The notes: generated by a model from the sequence alone, not told the origin. A stretch of DNA of 64,000 nucleotides from Terrimesophilobacter sp963702165 (GCA_963702165.1 OY969722.1:2418001-2482000), one strand, 5' to 3'; positions 6,846-16,169 are shown, counted from the first letter of the stretch. Numbers and translations are program-made.

Positions 6846-7318
6846 GAGCGCTCGCCGTGTGTTTCGAGGTACTGCTCGTACGCGAGGCGGTCGAGTTCTT
6901 CCTTGATGCCCGCCGACACCGCCCTCACGTGTTCCATGACTTGTGCGTCGATTCGGCCCAGTTGAATGCCAGCTCGAATCATCTTGATGGCACCCAACAG
7001 GACCGCCCCCCAGAACACCATGAACGCTCCGCCCGACGATGCGCCCACCCAGGTCACAACTATGCCTCCGACTAACAGGATCGCGCCGATCCAGAAGGAC
7101 TTCCAGACGCCGGTCCTGGCGCTAACCGCAAGCGGCGACCAAGCCGCGGGATTCTTTGTCCAAAAGACCCACCCTTGAGGTGCTGCGACGATTCCCGCTA
7201 GGGGGACCCAGCCGATCGGCGGTTCCCACCCCTGATGACCAACGAGCCACTCCTCGGTTGGACTCGGCCAGCCCGGGGGCGGGTTGAAGTGAAGGGGCAG
7301 CTCGTTCTCGGAGTTCAC
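6842..7318 (-). CDS. Two-helix membrane protein coupled to the J-domain gene
   Basis: A 158-residue protein with an N-terminal Trp/Pro/Gly segment (FNPPPGWPSP, GWEPPIGWVPL), reminiscent of the short membrane-proximal DUF2510-type motif, then two hydrophobic helices (about 75-92 and 97-114) and a charged C-terminal helix. Its last four bases overlap the J-domain start, so the products are probably made in a fixed ratio and may form a complex. No known function. It shares the lower-GC look of its partner. Confidence 0.65.
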   Translation of the reverse strand: MNSENELPLHFNPPPGWPSPTEEWLVGHQGWEPPIGWVPLAGIVAAPQGWVFWTKNPAAWSPLAVSARTGVWKSFWIGAILLVGGIVVTWVGASSGGAFMVFWGAVLLGAIKMIRAGIQLGRIDAQVMEHVRAVSAGIKEELDRLAYEQYLETHGERS

Positions 7319-7437
7319 AGTCCTCCCAACTTCATGCCCACGCTGGGCCAGAGTCGCCTTTCGACCGACGCTATTGCAGAAGTGATAGTTCTTCGCCCCC
7401 TCGAAATGGGGAGGCGATGTCGGACAGCGCCTCGTCC

Positions 7438-7459
7438 GGTCTCGACAGGCTCGACCGCC
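7438..7459 (+). repeat. Interspersed CTCGACAAGCTCGACC repeat, copy 1
   Basis: GGTCTCGACAGGCTCGACC lies between genes, upstream of ftsH. It is one of seven close copies in the window. Confidence 0.6.
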
Positions 7460-7572
7460 GAAAGCGAAAACGCTGCGGGGGTTACGCCTCCAGCAAACAC
7501 GCGGATGCCGCTCAGCGGCCCTCCGCTACCCTCATATGAAGAAAGGTGCCGGGTGACGTGCCCGGATCACTC

Positions 7573-9567
7573 ATGGATTTCAAGCGCTTCCTTCGCGGCC
7601 CCTTCGTCTACATTCTGGTAGCGATCGTGGCCGTCTCCTTCGGCTTCATGCTGCTCGGCGGCTCCGGCTTCAAGGAGATCACCACCCAGCAGGGCCTCGA
7701 GCTCCTCTCGAGTAACAAAGTCGAGAGCGCGAAGATCGTCGACGCTGAACAGCGGGTCGACCTGGTGCTCAAGAAGCCCGGCGACCAGGGCGAGCAGGTG
7801 CAGTTCTACTACGCGGCACCGCGCGGCGCCGAGGTCGTCGATGCGGTCACCAACTCGAGCCTGAAGAGCTTCAACGATCAAGTCGACAAGGGCAGCTGGT
7901 GGATGTCGCTGCTCGGGCTGATCCTCCCGTTCCTCATCATCGGTTTGATCTTCTGGTTCCTGATCTCCAGCATGCAGGGCGGCGGCAGCCGGGTCATGCA
8001 GTTCGGCAAGTCGAAGGCGAAGCTCGTCTCGAAGGAGAGCCCGAAGGTCACCTTCGAGGATGTCGCGGGTGCCGAGGAGGCCGTCGAAGAGCTTCATGAG
8101 ATCAAGGACTTCCTGAAGGACCCGTCGAAGTTCCAGGCAGTGGGCGCGCGCATCCCGAAGGGTGTGCTGCTGTATGGCCCTCCTGGAACCGGTAAGACGC
8201 TGCTCGCGCGAGCCGTTGCCGGTGAGGCGGGCGTGCCGTTCTACTCGATCTCGGGTTCTGACTTCGTCGAGATGTTCGTCGGTGTCGGCGCGAGCCGCGT
8301 TCGCGATCTGTTCCAGCAGGCGAAGGAGAACGCTCCGGCGATCATCTTCGTCGACGAGATCGATGCCGTCGGCCGTCACCGTGGCGCCGGCATGGGCGGC
8401 GGGCACGACGAGCGCGAGCAGACCCTGAACCAGCTGCTCGTCGAGATGGACGGCTTCGACGTCAAGACCAACGTCATCATGATCGCGGCGACGAACCGTC
8501 CTGACATCCTCGACCCGGCGCTGTTGCGCCCCGGTCGCTTCGACCGGCAGATCGGCGTCGACGCGCCTGACCTGCAGGGTCGCAAGCAGATCCTCGAGGT
8601 GCATGCGCAGGGCAAGCCGATGGCGGCCGGCGTCGACCTGGAGGTGCTCGCGCGCAAGACGCCCGGCTTCACGGGTGCCGACCTCGCGAACGTCCTCAAC
8701 GAGGCCGCGCTTCTCACCGCACGCTCCAACGCGCAGCTCATCGACAACCGCGCGCTCGATGAGGCGGTCGACCGGGTGATGGCCGGCCCGCAGCGCCGCA
8801 CTCGAGTGATGAAGGACAAGGAAAAGCTCATCACCGCGTACCACGAGGGCGGGCACGCGCTCGCTGCCGCGGCGATGCGCCACACCGACCCCGTGACGAA
8901 GGTCACCATCCTGCCGCGCGGTCGCGCTTTGGGTTACACCATGGTGCTGCCGCTTGAGGACAAGTACTCGGTGACCCGCAACGAGCTGCTCGACCAGCTG
9001 GCCTACGCGATGGGTGGCCGTGTCGCCGAGGAGATCGTCTTCCACGACCCGACCACCGGCGCCTCCAACGACATCGAGAAGGCCACGTCGATCGCCCGCA
9101 AGATGGTGACCGAGTACGGCATGAGCTCGAACGTTGGAGCGGTCAAGCTGGGCCAGTCCAGCGGCGAGGTCTTCCTCGGCCGCGACATGGGCCACCAGCG
9201 CGATTACTCGGAGACCATCGCCGAACGCGTCGATGCCGAGGTGCGCGCGCTCATCGAACAGGCCCACGACGAGGCCTGGCAGGTGCTCAACGAGAACCGT
9301 GACGTGCTCGACCGGCTCGCGACCGAACTGCTGGAGAAGGAGACGCTCGACCACCTGCAGCTCGCCGAGATCTTCGCCGACGTGACGTTGCTGCCTGAGC
9401 GCCCGCAGTGGCTCTCCAGCAGCGACCGTCCGGTCTCGAGCCGCCCGCCGGTGATGGTGCCGAAGGCCCCGATCGACGCGGAGGCCGTTGATGGTGGTGT
9501 CGAGTCCGAGCCGACCAAGCCGAAGCAGAAGACCCGGCGCACCCAGCCCGGCATCGCGACCGCGTAG
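7573..9567 (+). CDS. ftsH: ATP-dependent zinc metalloprotease FtsH
   Basis: A 664-residue membrane AAA+ protease that degrades misfolded membrane proteins and short-lived regulators. Two membrane helices (near the N-terminus and about 110-135) flank an extracytoplasmic loop. The AAA+ module has Walker A GPPGTGKT at 202-209 and Walker B IIFVDEID at about 257-264; the zinc site HEGGH is at 424-428. I chose the ATG that gives the family-typical MDFKRFLRGP start; GTG codons at 7546 and 7558 are in frame, and a GAAAGG ribosome-like site lies at 7541-7546. The Pro/Lys-rich C-terminal tail is typical of actinobacterial FtsH. It leads the folate gene block. Confidence 0.97.
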   Translation: MDFKRFLRGPFVYILVAIVAVSFGFMLLGGSGFKEITTQQGLELLSSNKVESAKIVDAEQRVDLVLKKPGDQGEQVQFYYAAPRGAEVVDAVTNSSLKSFNDQVDKGSWWMSLLGLILPFLIIGLIFWFLISSMQGGGSRVMQFGKSKAKLVSKESPKVTFEDVAGAEEAVEELHEIKDFLKDPSKFQAVGARIPKGVLLYGPPGTGKTLLARAVAGEAGVPFYSISGSDFVEMFVGVGASRVRDLFQQAKENAPAIIFVDEIDAVGRHRGAGMGGGHDEREQTLNQLLVEMDGFDVKTNVIMIAATNRPDILDPALLRPGRFDRQIGVDAPDLQGRKQILEVHAQGKPMAAGVDLEVLARKTPGFTGADLANVLNEAALLTARSNAQLIDNRALDEAVDRVMAGPQRRTRVMKDKEKLITAYHEGGHALAAAAMRHTDPVTKVTILPRGRALGYTMVLPLEDKYSVTRNELLDQLAYAMGGRVAEEIVFHDPTTGASNDIEKATSIARKMVTEYGMSSNVGAVKLGQSSGEVFLGRDMGHQRDYSETIAERVDAEVRALIEQAHDEAWQVLNENRDVLDRLATELLEKETLDHLQLAEIFADVTLLPERPQWLSSSDRPVSSRPPVMVPKAPIDAEAVDGGVESEPTKPKQKTRRTQPGIATA

Positions 9568-9574
9568 TCAAGCG

Positions 9575-10186
9575 GTGACCGTGGTGGGCGGCGAGACGGT
9601 GGGTGGCGCGTTCGACGCGTCGCGCATTGAGGCTGCGGTGTCTGAACTCCTGGCCGCAATAGGCGAGGACGTCAACCGTCCGGGTCTGCAGCAGACGCCG
9701 GCGCGGGTGGCCGAGGCGTGGCGTGACTTCTTTTCGGGTGTTGGCGCCGACCCGCTGGTGCACCTGTCAGCGACCTCCGATCTGGTCGACGCCGGTGCGC
9801 TCTCAGGGGAGCTCGTGCTGCTGCGAGGCATCAAGTTCCGGTCGATGTGCGAACACCACCTGCTGCCGTTCCTCGGCACCGCGCATGTCGGCTATGTGCC
9901 GCGCGATCGGGTGGTCGGTCTCGGCAAGCTGCCCCGCGTTGTCGACACGCTCGCCTCGCGCCCGCAGTTGCAGGAACGCCTGACCGAGCAGATCGCGGAT
10001 GCCCTCGACGGCGCCCTGGACCCGCTCGGCGTCATCGTGGTCCTTGAGGCGAGCCACGGATGCGTCACAGCCCGCGGGGTGCAGCAAACCGAGAGCACCA
10101 CGGTCACCTTGGCGACCCGCGGCTCGCTCAGCGAACCCGCGGCGCGAGCCGAGGCCATTGCGCTTATTGGCAGTGACCACGGGTAG
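9575..10186 (+). CDS. folE: GTP cyclohydrolase I
   Basis: A 203-residue enzyme that turns GTP into dihydroneopterin triphosphate, the first step of folate synthesis. Zinc ligands are visible in CEHHLLPF (C92, H95) and in HGCVTARG (C163; H161 adjacent). The GTG start follows the ftsH stop by 7 bases without a good ribosome site, so translation probably depends on coupling to ftsH; other in-frame starts (GTG 9584, ATG 9488 inside ftsH) cannot be excluded. Confidence 0.95.
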   Translation: MTVVGGETVGGAFDASRIEAAVSELLAAIGEDVNRPGLQQTPARVAEAWRDFFSGVGADPLVHLSATSDLVDAGALSGELVLLRGIKFRSMCEHHLLPFLGTAHVGYVPRDRVVGLGKLPRVVDTLASRPQLQERLTEQIADALDGALDPLGVIVVLEASHGCVTARGVQQTESTTVTLATRGSLSEPAARAEAIALIGSDHG

Positions 10187-10224
10187 GAATGTCACCGAAC
10201 ACACGGACGAGAGGGGAAGCTTCA

Positions 10225-11079
10225 GTGAAGGCGAAGAGGGCGAGGGCCAGTGAGGCTATGCGTCCAGCGATCGTGGGCATCCTCAACATCACCCCCGATT
10301 CCTTCAGTGACGGCGGCCGGTACAGCACACTCGACGATGCCATCGCCCACGCGACCGCGATGGTGGAGGCCGGCGCGAACATCATCGACGTCGGTGGCGA
10401 ATCGACCCGGCCGGGTTCGGAGCGCCTCACCGTTGACGAGGAACTGCGCCGGATCATGCCGGTGATCAAGGAACTGGTCGCGCGTGACATCGCGGTGAGC
10501 GTCGACACGATGAACTCCGCGACCGCGGCCGCCGCGGCCGATGCGGGCGTCGAGATGATCAACGATGTCTCCGGCGGCCTGGCCGACCGGGAGATGGGTC
10601 GGATCGTCGCGCAGACCGGACTGGACTACATCATTTCGCACTGGCGCGGTCCGAGCGAGACGAAGGCCGTGTACCGCGACGTCGTGCGGGACGTGCGTGA
10701 AGAGCTCAAGCACCGCGTCGCCGAGATGATCGTCTGGGGCGTCAAGCCGCGCCGCATCATCCTCGACCCGGGTCTCGGCTTCGCCAAGGAAGCCGAGCAC
10801 AACTGGCAGCTCCTCGGCCGTCTCGGGGAACTGACGAGCGTCGGGCAGCGCGTACTGGTCGGCGCCTCCCGCAAACGCTTCCTGGCGCCGTTGGTCCCGG
10901 ATGGCGCGCCGACGGCCGAGCGGGACGCGCCCACCGCGGTGATCAGCGCCCTCGCAGCCGAATCCGGCGCGTGGGGCGTGCGCGTGCACGACGTCGCCGC
11001 CACCCGCGCGGCGCTCGACGTATGGTCAGCCTGGAACGATGGCCGCCGCACCGCCGCCGCACCGAAGGCGGGCGCATGA
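10225..11079 (+). CDS. folP: Dihydropteroate synthase
   Basis: A 284-residue TIM-barrel enzyme that condenses the pterin pyrophosphate with p-aminobenzoate; it is the sulfonamide target. Family motifs NITPDSFSDGG, DVGGESTRPGSE and the pterin-site ILDPGLGFAK are present. The GTG start has AGGGGA eight bases upstream (10212-10217). The earlier in-frame ATG at 10189 has a ribosome site too close to use. It overlaps folB by 4 bases. Confidence 0.96.
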   Translation: MKAKRARASEAMRPAIVGILNITPDSFSDGGRYSTLDDAIAHATAMVEAGANIIDVGGESTRPGSERLTVDEELRRIMPVIKELVARDIAVSVDTMNSATAAAAADAGVEMINDVSGGLADREMGRIVAQTGLDYIISHWRGPSETKAVYRDVVRDVREELKHRVAEMIVWGVKPRRIILDPGLGFAKEAEHNWQLLGRLGELTSVGQRVLVGASRKRFLAPLVPDGAPTAERDAPTAVISALAAESGAWGVRVHDVAATRAALDVWSAWNDGRRTAAAPKAGA

Positions 11080-11438
11080 GTGCCGACAGGCTCGTGATCA
11101 CCGGGCTGCGTGCCACCGGCCACCACGGGGTGTACGAACATGAGCGCCGCGACGGGCAGGATTTCGTCATCGACGTCACCGTCTGGGCCGACCTGAGCGC
11201 GGCATCGCGCAGCGACGACCTAGGCGAGACGCTGCACTACGGGGTGCTGGCCGAACGCGTGGTTGCCGCAGTCGAGCGCGACCCGGTCGACCTGATCGAG
11301 ACACTCGCGGCGCGGATCGTCGATGTCGTATTCGAGTTCCCGACCGCGCAGACTGTAGAGGTGACTGTGCACAAGCCGCAGGCGCCCATTTCGGTGCCAT
11401 TCCAGGATGTCGCGGTGACGCTCACGCGGAGCCGGTGA
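11076..11438 (+). CDS. folB: Dihydroneopterin aldolase
   Basis: A 120-residue enzyme that cleaves dihydroneopterin to 6-hydroxymethyl-dihydropterin and glycolaldehyde. It shows the family pattern GHHGVYEHERRDGQDFVIDV at its N-terminus, the conserved LHYGVLAE segment, and VTVHKPQAPI near the end with the catalytic lysine region. It overlaps folP (ATGA) and folK (TGATG) at its two ends, so translation is coupled throughout. Confidence 0.95.
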   Translation: MSADRLVITGLRATGHHGVYEHERRDGQDFVIDVTVWADLSAASRSDDLGETLHYGVLAERVVAAVERDPVDLIETLAARIVDVVFEFPTAQTVEVTVHKPQAPISVPFQDVAVTLTRSR

Positions 11439-11971
11439 TGCGTAGACGGGTCGAGCTTCCGGCTGTCATCGCCCTCGGCAGCAACCTGGGCGACCGTGAG
11501 CAGACCCTGCGTGACGCCGTGCGCGAGTTGGCTGCGGTCTCCGGCGTGGTCGTGCTTGCGGCATCCGGAATCGTCGAGACACCCGCGCTCAAGCCCGACG
11601 GCATCGACGAGTCCGCCCCCAGCTACCTCAACGCGGTGGTCCTGGTGCGCTCCGCGCTGTCGCCGGAGCGGCTGCTCGAGCAGTTGCAGCGCATCGAGCA
11701 CGAGCTCGGACGGGTGCGCGCGGAACGTTGGGGGGATCGCACCATCGACCTCGATCTCATCGACTTCGCCGGGCTGAGCCGCGACACCCCTGAGCTCACC
11801 CTCCCGCACCCGCGCGCGTGGCAGCGCGCGTTCGTGCTGGCGCCGTGGTCGCAGGTACAACCGGATGCCGTGTTGCACGGGCATGGACGGGTGGCCGACC
11901 TGCTGAGGGCGGCAACCGATCCGGTCGCCGACTATCCGGCCCGTCCGCTCGCCGAGGAGGTGCCGGCGTGA
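11438..11971 (+). CDS. folK: HPPK (6-hydroxymethyl-dihydropterin pyrophosphokinase)
   Basis: A 177-residue kinase that transfers pyrophosphate from ATP to the pterin, giving the FolP substrate. Motifs seen: ALGSNLGDRE at the N-terminus, and RWGDRTIDLDLIDF with the Mg-binding aspartates, followed by LPHPR. The ATG overlaps the folB stop by one base; a GTG three bases earlier is an equal choice. Its 3' end overlaps the DUF3180 start by 4 bases. Confidence 0.95.
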   Translation: MRRRVELPAVIALGSNLGDREQTLRDAVRELAAVSGVVVLAASGIVETPALKPDGIDESAPSYLNAVVLVRSALSPERLLEQLQRIEHELGRVRAERWGDRTIDLDLIDFAGLSRDTPELTLPHPRAWQRAFVLAPWSQVQPDAVLHGHGRVADLLRAATDPVADYPARPLAEEVPA

Positions 11972-12456
11972 AGCGCACCGGGGCGCTCACGATCGTGGGG
12001 CTGATCGTGCTCGGCGCAATTATCGGCGCCTTCGTGGAGACGGCGCTGGCGACGTCCGGCCGACCGATCCTCATCCCGCCGATCACACTCGCTGTCGCGC
12101 TTGCCCTGATCGGCGTGCTGATCGTTGTACTCGCACTGCCGATCCGGCGCACCGTGCGCAAGAAGACGGCGACCCCGATCGACCCGTTCTACGCCACGCG
12201 CATCCTCATGCTGGCGAAGGCATCCGCCATGTCCGGAGCACTCATCGCGGGCTTTGCCTCCGGCGCGATCGTGTTCCTCCTGACCCGCTCGGTGATCGGG
12301 GTAGGCTCGGTGGCGGCCGTGTCAGCGACGATCGTCGGAGCCGCGCTCCTGCTGGCTGGGGGACTGGTCGCAGAAGAGTTGTGCCGGGTGCCTCCCGGCA
12401 GCGACGACGACGATGACGAGGACACCGGCGCACCACCAGTCACGGTTTCGCACTAG
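11968..12456 (+). CDS. DUF3180 family membrane protein
   Basis: A 162-residue protein with four predicted membrane helices in two pairs and an acidic C-terminal tail (DDDDDEDTG). The loop between the pairs, PIDPFYATRILMLAKASAMSGAL in outline, is characteristic of DUF3180. It follows folK in most Actinobacteria; the function is unknown. The GTG start overlaps the folK stop (GTGA). Confidence 0.88.
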   Translation: MKRTGALTIVGLIVLGAIIGAFVETALATSGRPILIPPITLAVALALIGVLIVVLALPIRRTVRKKTATPIDPFYATRILMLAKASAMSGALIAGFASGAIVFLLTRSVIGVGSVAAVSATIVGAALLLAGGLVAEELCRVPPGSDDDDDEDTGAPPVTVSH

Positions 12457-12475
12457 CCCGGAGGGCGCATCGCAC

Positions 12476-12979
12476 ATGACGCAGCACCTGGAACTCGCTG
12501 GCATCGAATGGCGCAGGGTGTCGCCCAAGCTGATCGTCGCGCAGCTGATCAGCGACGGCATCGGCGCCGTTGTGATGCTGGGGTTGACCGGGCTGCTGCA
12601 CGTGTTCTTCCCGGAGTGGCGCATCCTCGGGATTTCGGTCGCCTGGACGGTGACCATCGTCGTCGCGCTCGCGACGCTCATCCCGCTCGCCCTCACCCCG
12701 CGGCGGGTGCGCGCCATCGGCTACCAACTGCGGGACGACGACCTGCTGTTCCGCCGCGGCATCCTGTTCCAGCGCTTTGTCGCCGTTCCGTACGGACGGA
12801 TGCAACTGGTCGACATCAATCGCGGCCCGCTGTCCCGCGCGCTCGGGTTGAGTGAGCTGAAGTTCGTGACCGCCGCTGCGGCGACCGGTGTAACCATTCC
12901 CGGCCTGCCGGAAGCGGAGGCCGACGGACTTCGTGACGAGCTCGTCGAGCTCGCCGAATCCCGCAGGGCGGGGCTGTGA
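12476..12979 (+). CDS. Bacterial PH-domain membrane protein (YdbS type)
   Basis: A 167-residue protein with two N-terminal membrane helices followed by a bPH2 domain. Recognisable features are YQLRDDDLLFRRGILFQRFVAVPYGRMQLVDINRGPL in outline and a C-terminal GLPEAEADGL. The ATG has GGAGGG 11 bases upstream. In YdbS/YdbT pairs the second gene carries more PH domains, as here. Function is unknown; an envelope or membrane-stress role is often proposed. Confidence 0.85.
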   Translation: MTQHLELAGIEWRRVSPKLIVAQLISDGIGAVVMLGLTGLLHVFFPEWRILGISVAWTVTIVVALATLIPLALTPRRVRAIGYQLRDDDLLFRRGILFQRFVAVPYGRMQLVDINRGPLSRALGLSELKFVTAAAATGVTIPGLPEAEADGLRDELVELAESRRAGL

Positions 12980-14604
12980 CCGAGCACCAAGAACGACCGG
13001 GCGAGCCCTTAGAGGCACCGAGGGATCCGCAGGAGGCGCCCGGCGAGTCGTCGGTTGCGTCGGGGGAGTCGCTGGACGTTTCGCCGCCGTCGCCCGAGCT
13101 GCTTCCGGAGCCCGCCACCGACCTGACCGACGGCAACTGGCATCGGCTGCATCCGGCATCCCCGTTGCTGCGGGGCGGCATTGCACTGCTCGCCATGCTG
13201 GGCGTTGTCCTCGCCAACCTGCGTGAACGGCTCATCGAGGTCTTCTTCCCGACCGGCTTCGAGACCGATGACCCCTTCGACCTGCTGCTGGAGACCGGTA
13301 CCTTGCCGTGGCTGCTCGCGATCGTCGCCGCGGTGCTCCTGGTGCTGATCCTCGGCTTCTACGTCTCGTGGCGGATGCACAGCTTCCGGGTGACCGCGGA
13401 AGTCGTCGAGGTGCGCAGCGGCATCCTGTTCCGCACCAACCGCAAGGCCCGGCTGGACCGCATCCAGGGCATCAACATCAGTCGACCGTTCATCGCTCGG
13501 TTGTTCGGCGCCGCGAAGCTCGAGATCAACCAGGCCGGCGACGACGCGAACGTGCAACTGACCTATCTCCGCAGCGCTCATGCGGACGACCTGCGACGCG
13601 ACATCCTGCTGCTCGCGTCCGGGACCCGGCGTGCCGAACGCGTCGCGGCGGCCAAGGGGGCTGACAGCGGCGTGATCGAGCAGCGGCTCAGCGAGTTCCT
13701 CGCTCCCGAGCTGGACCCGGAGGCTGCGCCGCCGGAGTCGGTCGTGAAACTCAACCCCGGCCGGCTCGCCGGCTCGATCCTGCTCAGCGAGGGCACCATC
13801 TTCCTGCTGCTGCTGGTTGCCGCCGCCATCACGGGGGCCTTCGTCACTCGCGAGATCGTCTTCCTGTTCGGCATCGTCCCCGCCATCATCGGTCTGGGCA
13901 GCTATCAGATTTCCAGGTTCCTCCGCTCGCTGCGCTACTCGATCGCCGCCACCCCGGATGGCGTGCGGGTCGGCTTCGGGCTGCTGTCGACGACGAACTC
14001 GACGCTCCCGCCTGGGCGGATCCACTCGGTGCAGGTGAGCCAATCGCTGCTGTGGCGGCCATTCGGCTGGTGGCAGCTGAAGGTGAACCGCGCCTCGCGC
14101 TCAAGCGCGCGGGGTGCCGCCGGGGAGCAGAACACGACCATCCTCCCTGTCGGCGACGCAGGGGATATCGCCCGCGTGCTGGACCTGCTGCTTCCGGATG
14201 TCGCTGATCGGGACGCCATCGTCCGCGCACTGACCTCGAAGGGGCCGGTCGACGGGTTCACCATTTCGCCGCCGCGAGCCAAGGTGGTGCGCTGGTTCAG
14301 CCGGCTCCGCAACGGATTCGCGATGGTCGGGGGCGGCATCGTGTTGCGCCGCGGAGCGATCTGGCGGGACGTCACTGTTGTGCCGGACCCGCGGTTGCAA
14401 TCGGTCGCCCTGGAGCAGGGTCCACTCGCCCGCGCGCTGCGGATCGCCGCAGTTCGACTGCACACCGTCGACGGACCGATTTCGGCGCGCATCGGCGCGA
14501 TCGACCAGGAGGAGGCGATCCGCTTCTTCGGTGATGTCGCCACCGTGGTCGTCGAAGCGGGCAGAGCCGACCGGTCGCACCGCTGGCGGGAGCATCCGGC
14601 ATGA
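12976..14604 (+). CDS. Multi-PH-domain membrane protein (YdbT type)
   Basis: A 542-residue partner of the previous gene. A Pro/Glu-rich N-terminal tail (about 1-50) precedes membrane helices and three bPH2-like segments, each announced by a YSIAATPDGVRVGFGLL or FRVTAEVVEVRSGILFR type strand pair and an R-x-D/H-R-I-Q-x-I/V turn (RLDRIQGINISRP; GRIHSVQVSQS). Helix pairs lie at about 60-140 and 265-310. The GTG start overlaps the upstream stop, so the two PH proteins are coupled and probably form one complex. The 3' end overlaps the DUF2520 gene by 4 bases. Confidence 0.85.
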   Translation: MTEHQERPGEPLEAPRDPQEAPGESSVASGESLDVSPPSPELLPEPATDLTDGNWHRLHPASPLLRGGIALLAMLGVVLANLRERLIEVFFPTGFETDDPFDLLLETGTLPWLLAIVAAVLLVLILGFYVSWRMHSFRVTAEVVEVRSGILFRTNRKARLDRIQGINISRPFIARLFGAAKLEINQAGDDANVQLTYLRSAHADDLRRDILLLASGTRRAERVAAAKGADSGVIEQRLSEFLAPELDPEAAPPESVVKLNPGRLAGSILLSEGTIFLLLLVAAAITGAFVTREIVFLFGIVPAIIGLGSYQISRFLRSLRYSIAATPDGVRVGFGLLSTTNSTLPPGRIHSVQVSQSLLWRPFGWWQLKVNRASRSSARGAAGEQNTTILPVGDAGDIARVLDLLLPDVADRDAIVRALTSKGPVDGFTISPPRAKVVRWFSRLRNGFAMVGGGIVLRRGAIWRDVTVVPDPRLQSVALEQGPLARALRIAAVRLHTVDGPISARIGAIDQEEAIRFFGDVATVVVEAGRADRSHRWREHPA

Positions 14605-15311
14605 CCGCAGCGGCCAGACTCGGGATCGGCATCATCGGAGCCGGTCGGGTCGGCCCGGTGCTGGGCGCGGCGTTGGCCGGTGCCGGTCATGCGATCGTCG
14701 GCATCTCCACGGTCTCGGAAGCGAGCCGGGAGCGCGCGGAAGCGCTGCTACCCGGCGTGCCGATCCTCGATATCCCGGATGTCATCGAGCGCGCCGAACT
14801 CGTGATCCTTGCGATCCCGGCCTCGGAGCTGGAGTCGCTCGTCTCGGGCCTCGCGGCGGCCGGGGTGTGGCATCCCGGCCAGCTGGTGCTGCACACCGCG
14901 CCCGGGCTCGGGGTCTCGGTGCTCGCGCCCGCGGTTGCGGCCGGGGCGATCCCGATCGCGCTGCATCCGGCGATCGCGTTCACCGGCACGAGCATGGACC
15001 TGGTCAGGTTGCGTGAGGCGTACTGCGCGGTCACCGCTCCCGGCCCGGTGCAGCCGATCGGGCAGGCGCTCGCGGTCGAGCTCGGCGCGGAGCCGGTGCT
15101 CATCGCCGAGGCCGACAGGGCCGCGTACGGCGAGGCGATCTCGACCGCGACCGAGTTCTCCGCCTCCATCGTCGGCCAGGCGGTCGACCTCCTCGCGGGG
15201 ATCGGCGTAGAGTCGCCCGGCGCTGTGCTCTCACCGCTCGTGCGAGCCGCAGTGGACAACGCGCTCGCCCGGGCGATCAGCACACCGCCACTGCCGCCGG
15301 AGGATGACTGA
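14601..15311 (+). CDS. Rossmann-like/DUF2520 domain protein
   Basis: A 236-residue cytoplasmic protein: an N-terminal NAD(P)-binding fold with GIIGAGRVGPVLGAAL (about 9-24) and a C-terminal helical DUF2520 domain. The fold resembles ketopantoate and pyrroline-5-carboxylate reductases. Its constant position just before panC in Actinobacteria suggests a pantothenate-related reductase, but this is inference; a PanE role has not been shown from sequence. Confidence 0.88.
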   Translation: MTAAARLGIGIIGAGRVGPVLGAALAGAGHAIVGISTVSEASRERAEALLPGVPILDIPDVIERAELVILAIPASELESLVSGLAAAGVWHPGQLVLHTAPGLGVSVLAPAVAAGAIPIALHPAIAFTGTSMDLVRLREAYCAVTAPGPVQPIGQALAVELGAEPVLIAEADRAAYGEAISTATEFSASIVGQAVDLLAGIGVESPGAVLSPLVRAAVDNALARAISTPPLPPEDD

Positions 15312-15312
15312 A

Positions 15313-16122
15313 GTGACCGAACCGATCAGGACCATCGCCGACCTGCGAACCCGGCTCGCTGGCGAGACGAGCGTCGGCTTCGTGCCGACCATGGGCGCAC
15401 TGCACGACGGCCACCTGGCGCTGGTGCGGCGCGCGGCTGAGCTGGAGCGCACCGTCGTGGTCTCCATCTTCGTCAACCCGCTGCAGTTCGGCGAGGGCGA
15501 GGACTTCGAGCGCTACCCGCGCGACCTGGACGGTGACCTCGCGAAGCTCCCGGATGACGCGATCGTGTTCGCGCCGGACGTCACCGAGCTCTACCCGGAT
15601 GGCCGCGCAGAAACGCGCGTGACTGCGGGGCACGTCGGGACGCTGTTCGAGGGCGCGAGCCGCCCCGGACACTTCGACGGAATGCTGACCATCGTCGCCA
15701 AGCTGTTCAACATCGTTCAGCCGAACACCGTGGTGTTCGGCCGCAAGGATGCCCAGCAGGTCTATCTGGTGCGCCGGATGGTGCGCGACCTGAACCTGCC
15801 GGTCCGAGTCGAGGCGATCGAGACGGTCCGCGAGTCGGACGGGCTCGCGATTTCCAGCCGGAACCGCTATCTGAGCGAGGAGGAGCACCAGAAGGCGCTG
15901 GCGCTGTCACGGGCGCTGGCCGCGGCTGCGGCATCCGGCTCCAGGGATTCCGGCTTCGAGGTGTTGAGGGCGGAGCGCGGTCTGGACGTGGACTACTTCG
16001 AGTTCGTCGACCCGGAGACGTTCCTCGCTGTCGGGGACGGGTTCCGGGGCGACGCGCTTGCGATCGTGGCCGCGCGGGTCGGCTCGACGCGGCTGATCGA
16101 CAACCAACCAGTGACCGTCTAG
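15313..16122 (+). CDS. panC: Pantoate-beta-alanine ligase
   Basis: A 269-residue ATP-dependent ligase that joins pantoate and beta-alanine to give pantothenate. Motifs: VPTMGALHDGHLAL (ATP-binding HIGH-like region), VFGRKDAQQ, and SSRNRYLSEEE. I chose the GTG at 15313 because GGAGG (15299-15303) sits 9 bases upstream; the ATG at 15304 begins immediately after that site. No panD follows, so aspartate decarboxylase must be encoded elsewhere. Confidence 0.95.
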   Translation: MTEPIRTIADLRTRLAGETSVGFVPTMGALHDGHLALVRRAAELERTVVVSIFVNPLQFGEGEDFERYPRDLDGDLAKLPDDAIVFAPDVTELYPDGRAETRVTAGHVGTLFEGASRPGHFDGMLTIVAKLFNIVQPNTVVFGRKDAQQVYLVRRMVRDLNLPVRVEAIETVRESDGLAISSRNRYLSEEEHQKALALSRALAAAAASGSRDSGFEVLRAERGLDVDYFEFVDPETFLAVGDGFRGDALAIVAARVGSTRLIDNQPVTV

Positions 16123-16142
16123 CGGAGGTCGGGACCCTGGCC

Positions 16143-16169
16143 GGGATCTCGACAAGCTCGATCACCGGG
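16143..16169 (+). repeat. Interspersed CTCGACAAGCTCGACC repeat, copy 2
   Basis: GGGATCTCGACAAGCTCGAT followed by CACCGGG lies between panC and lysS. A worn second copy (CTCGATAAACTCGACA) follows at 16193-16208, just before the lysS start. Confidence 0.6.
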
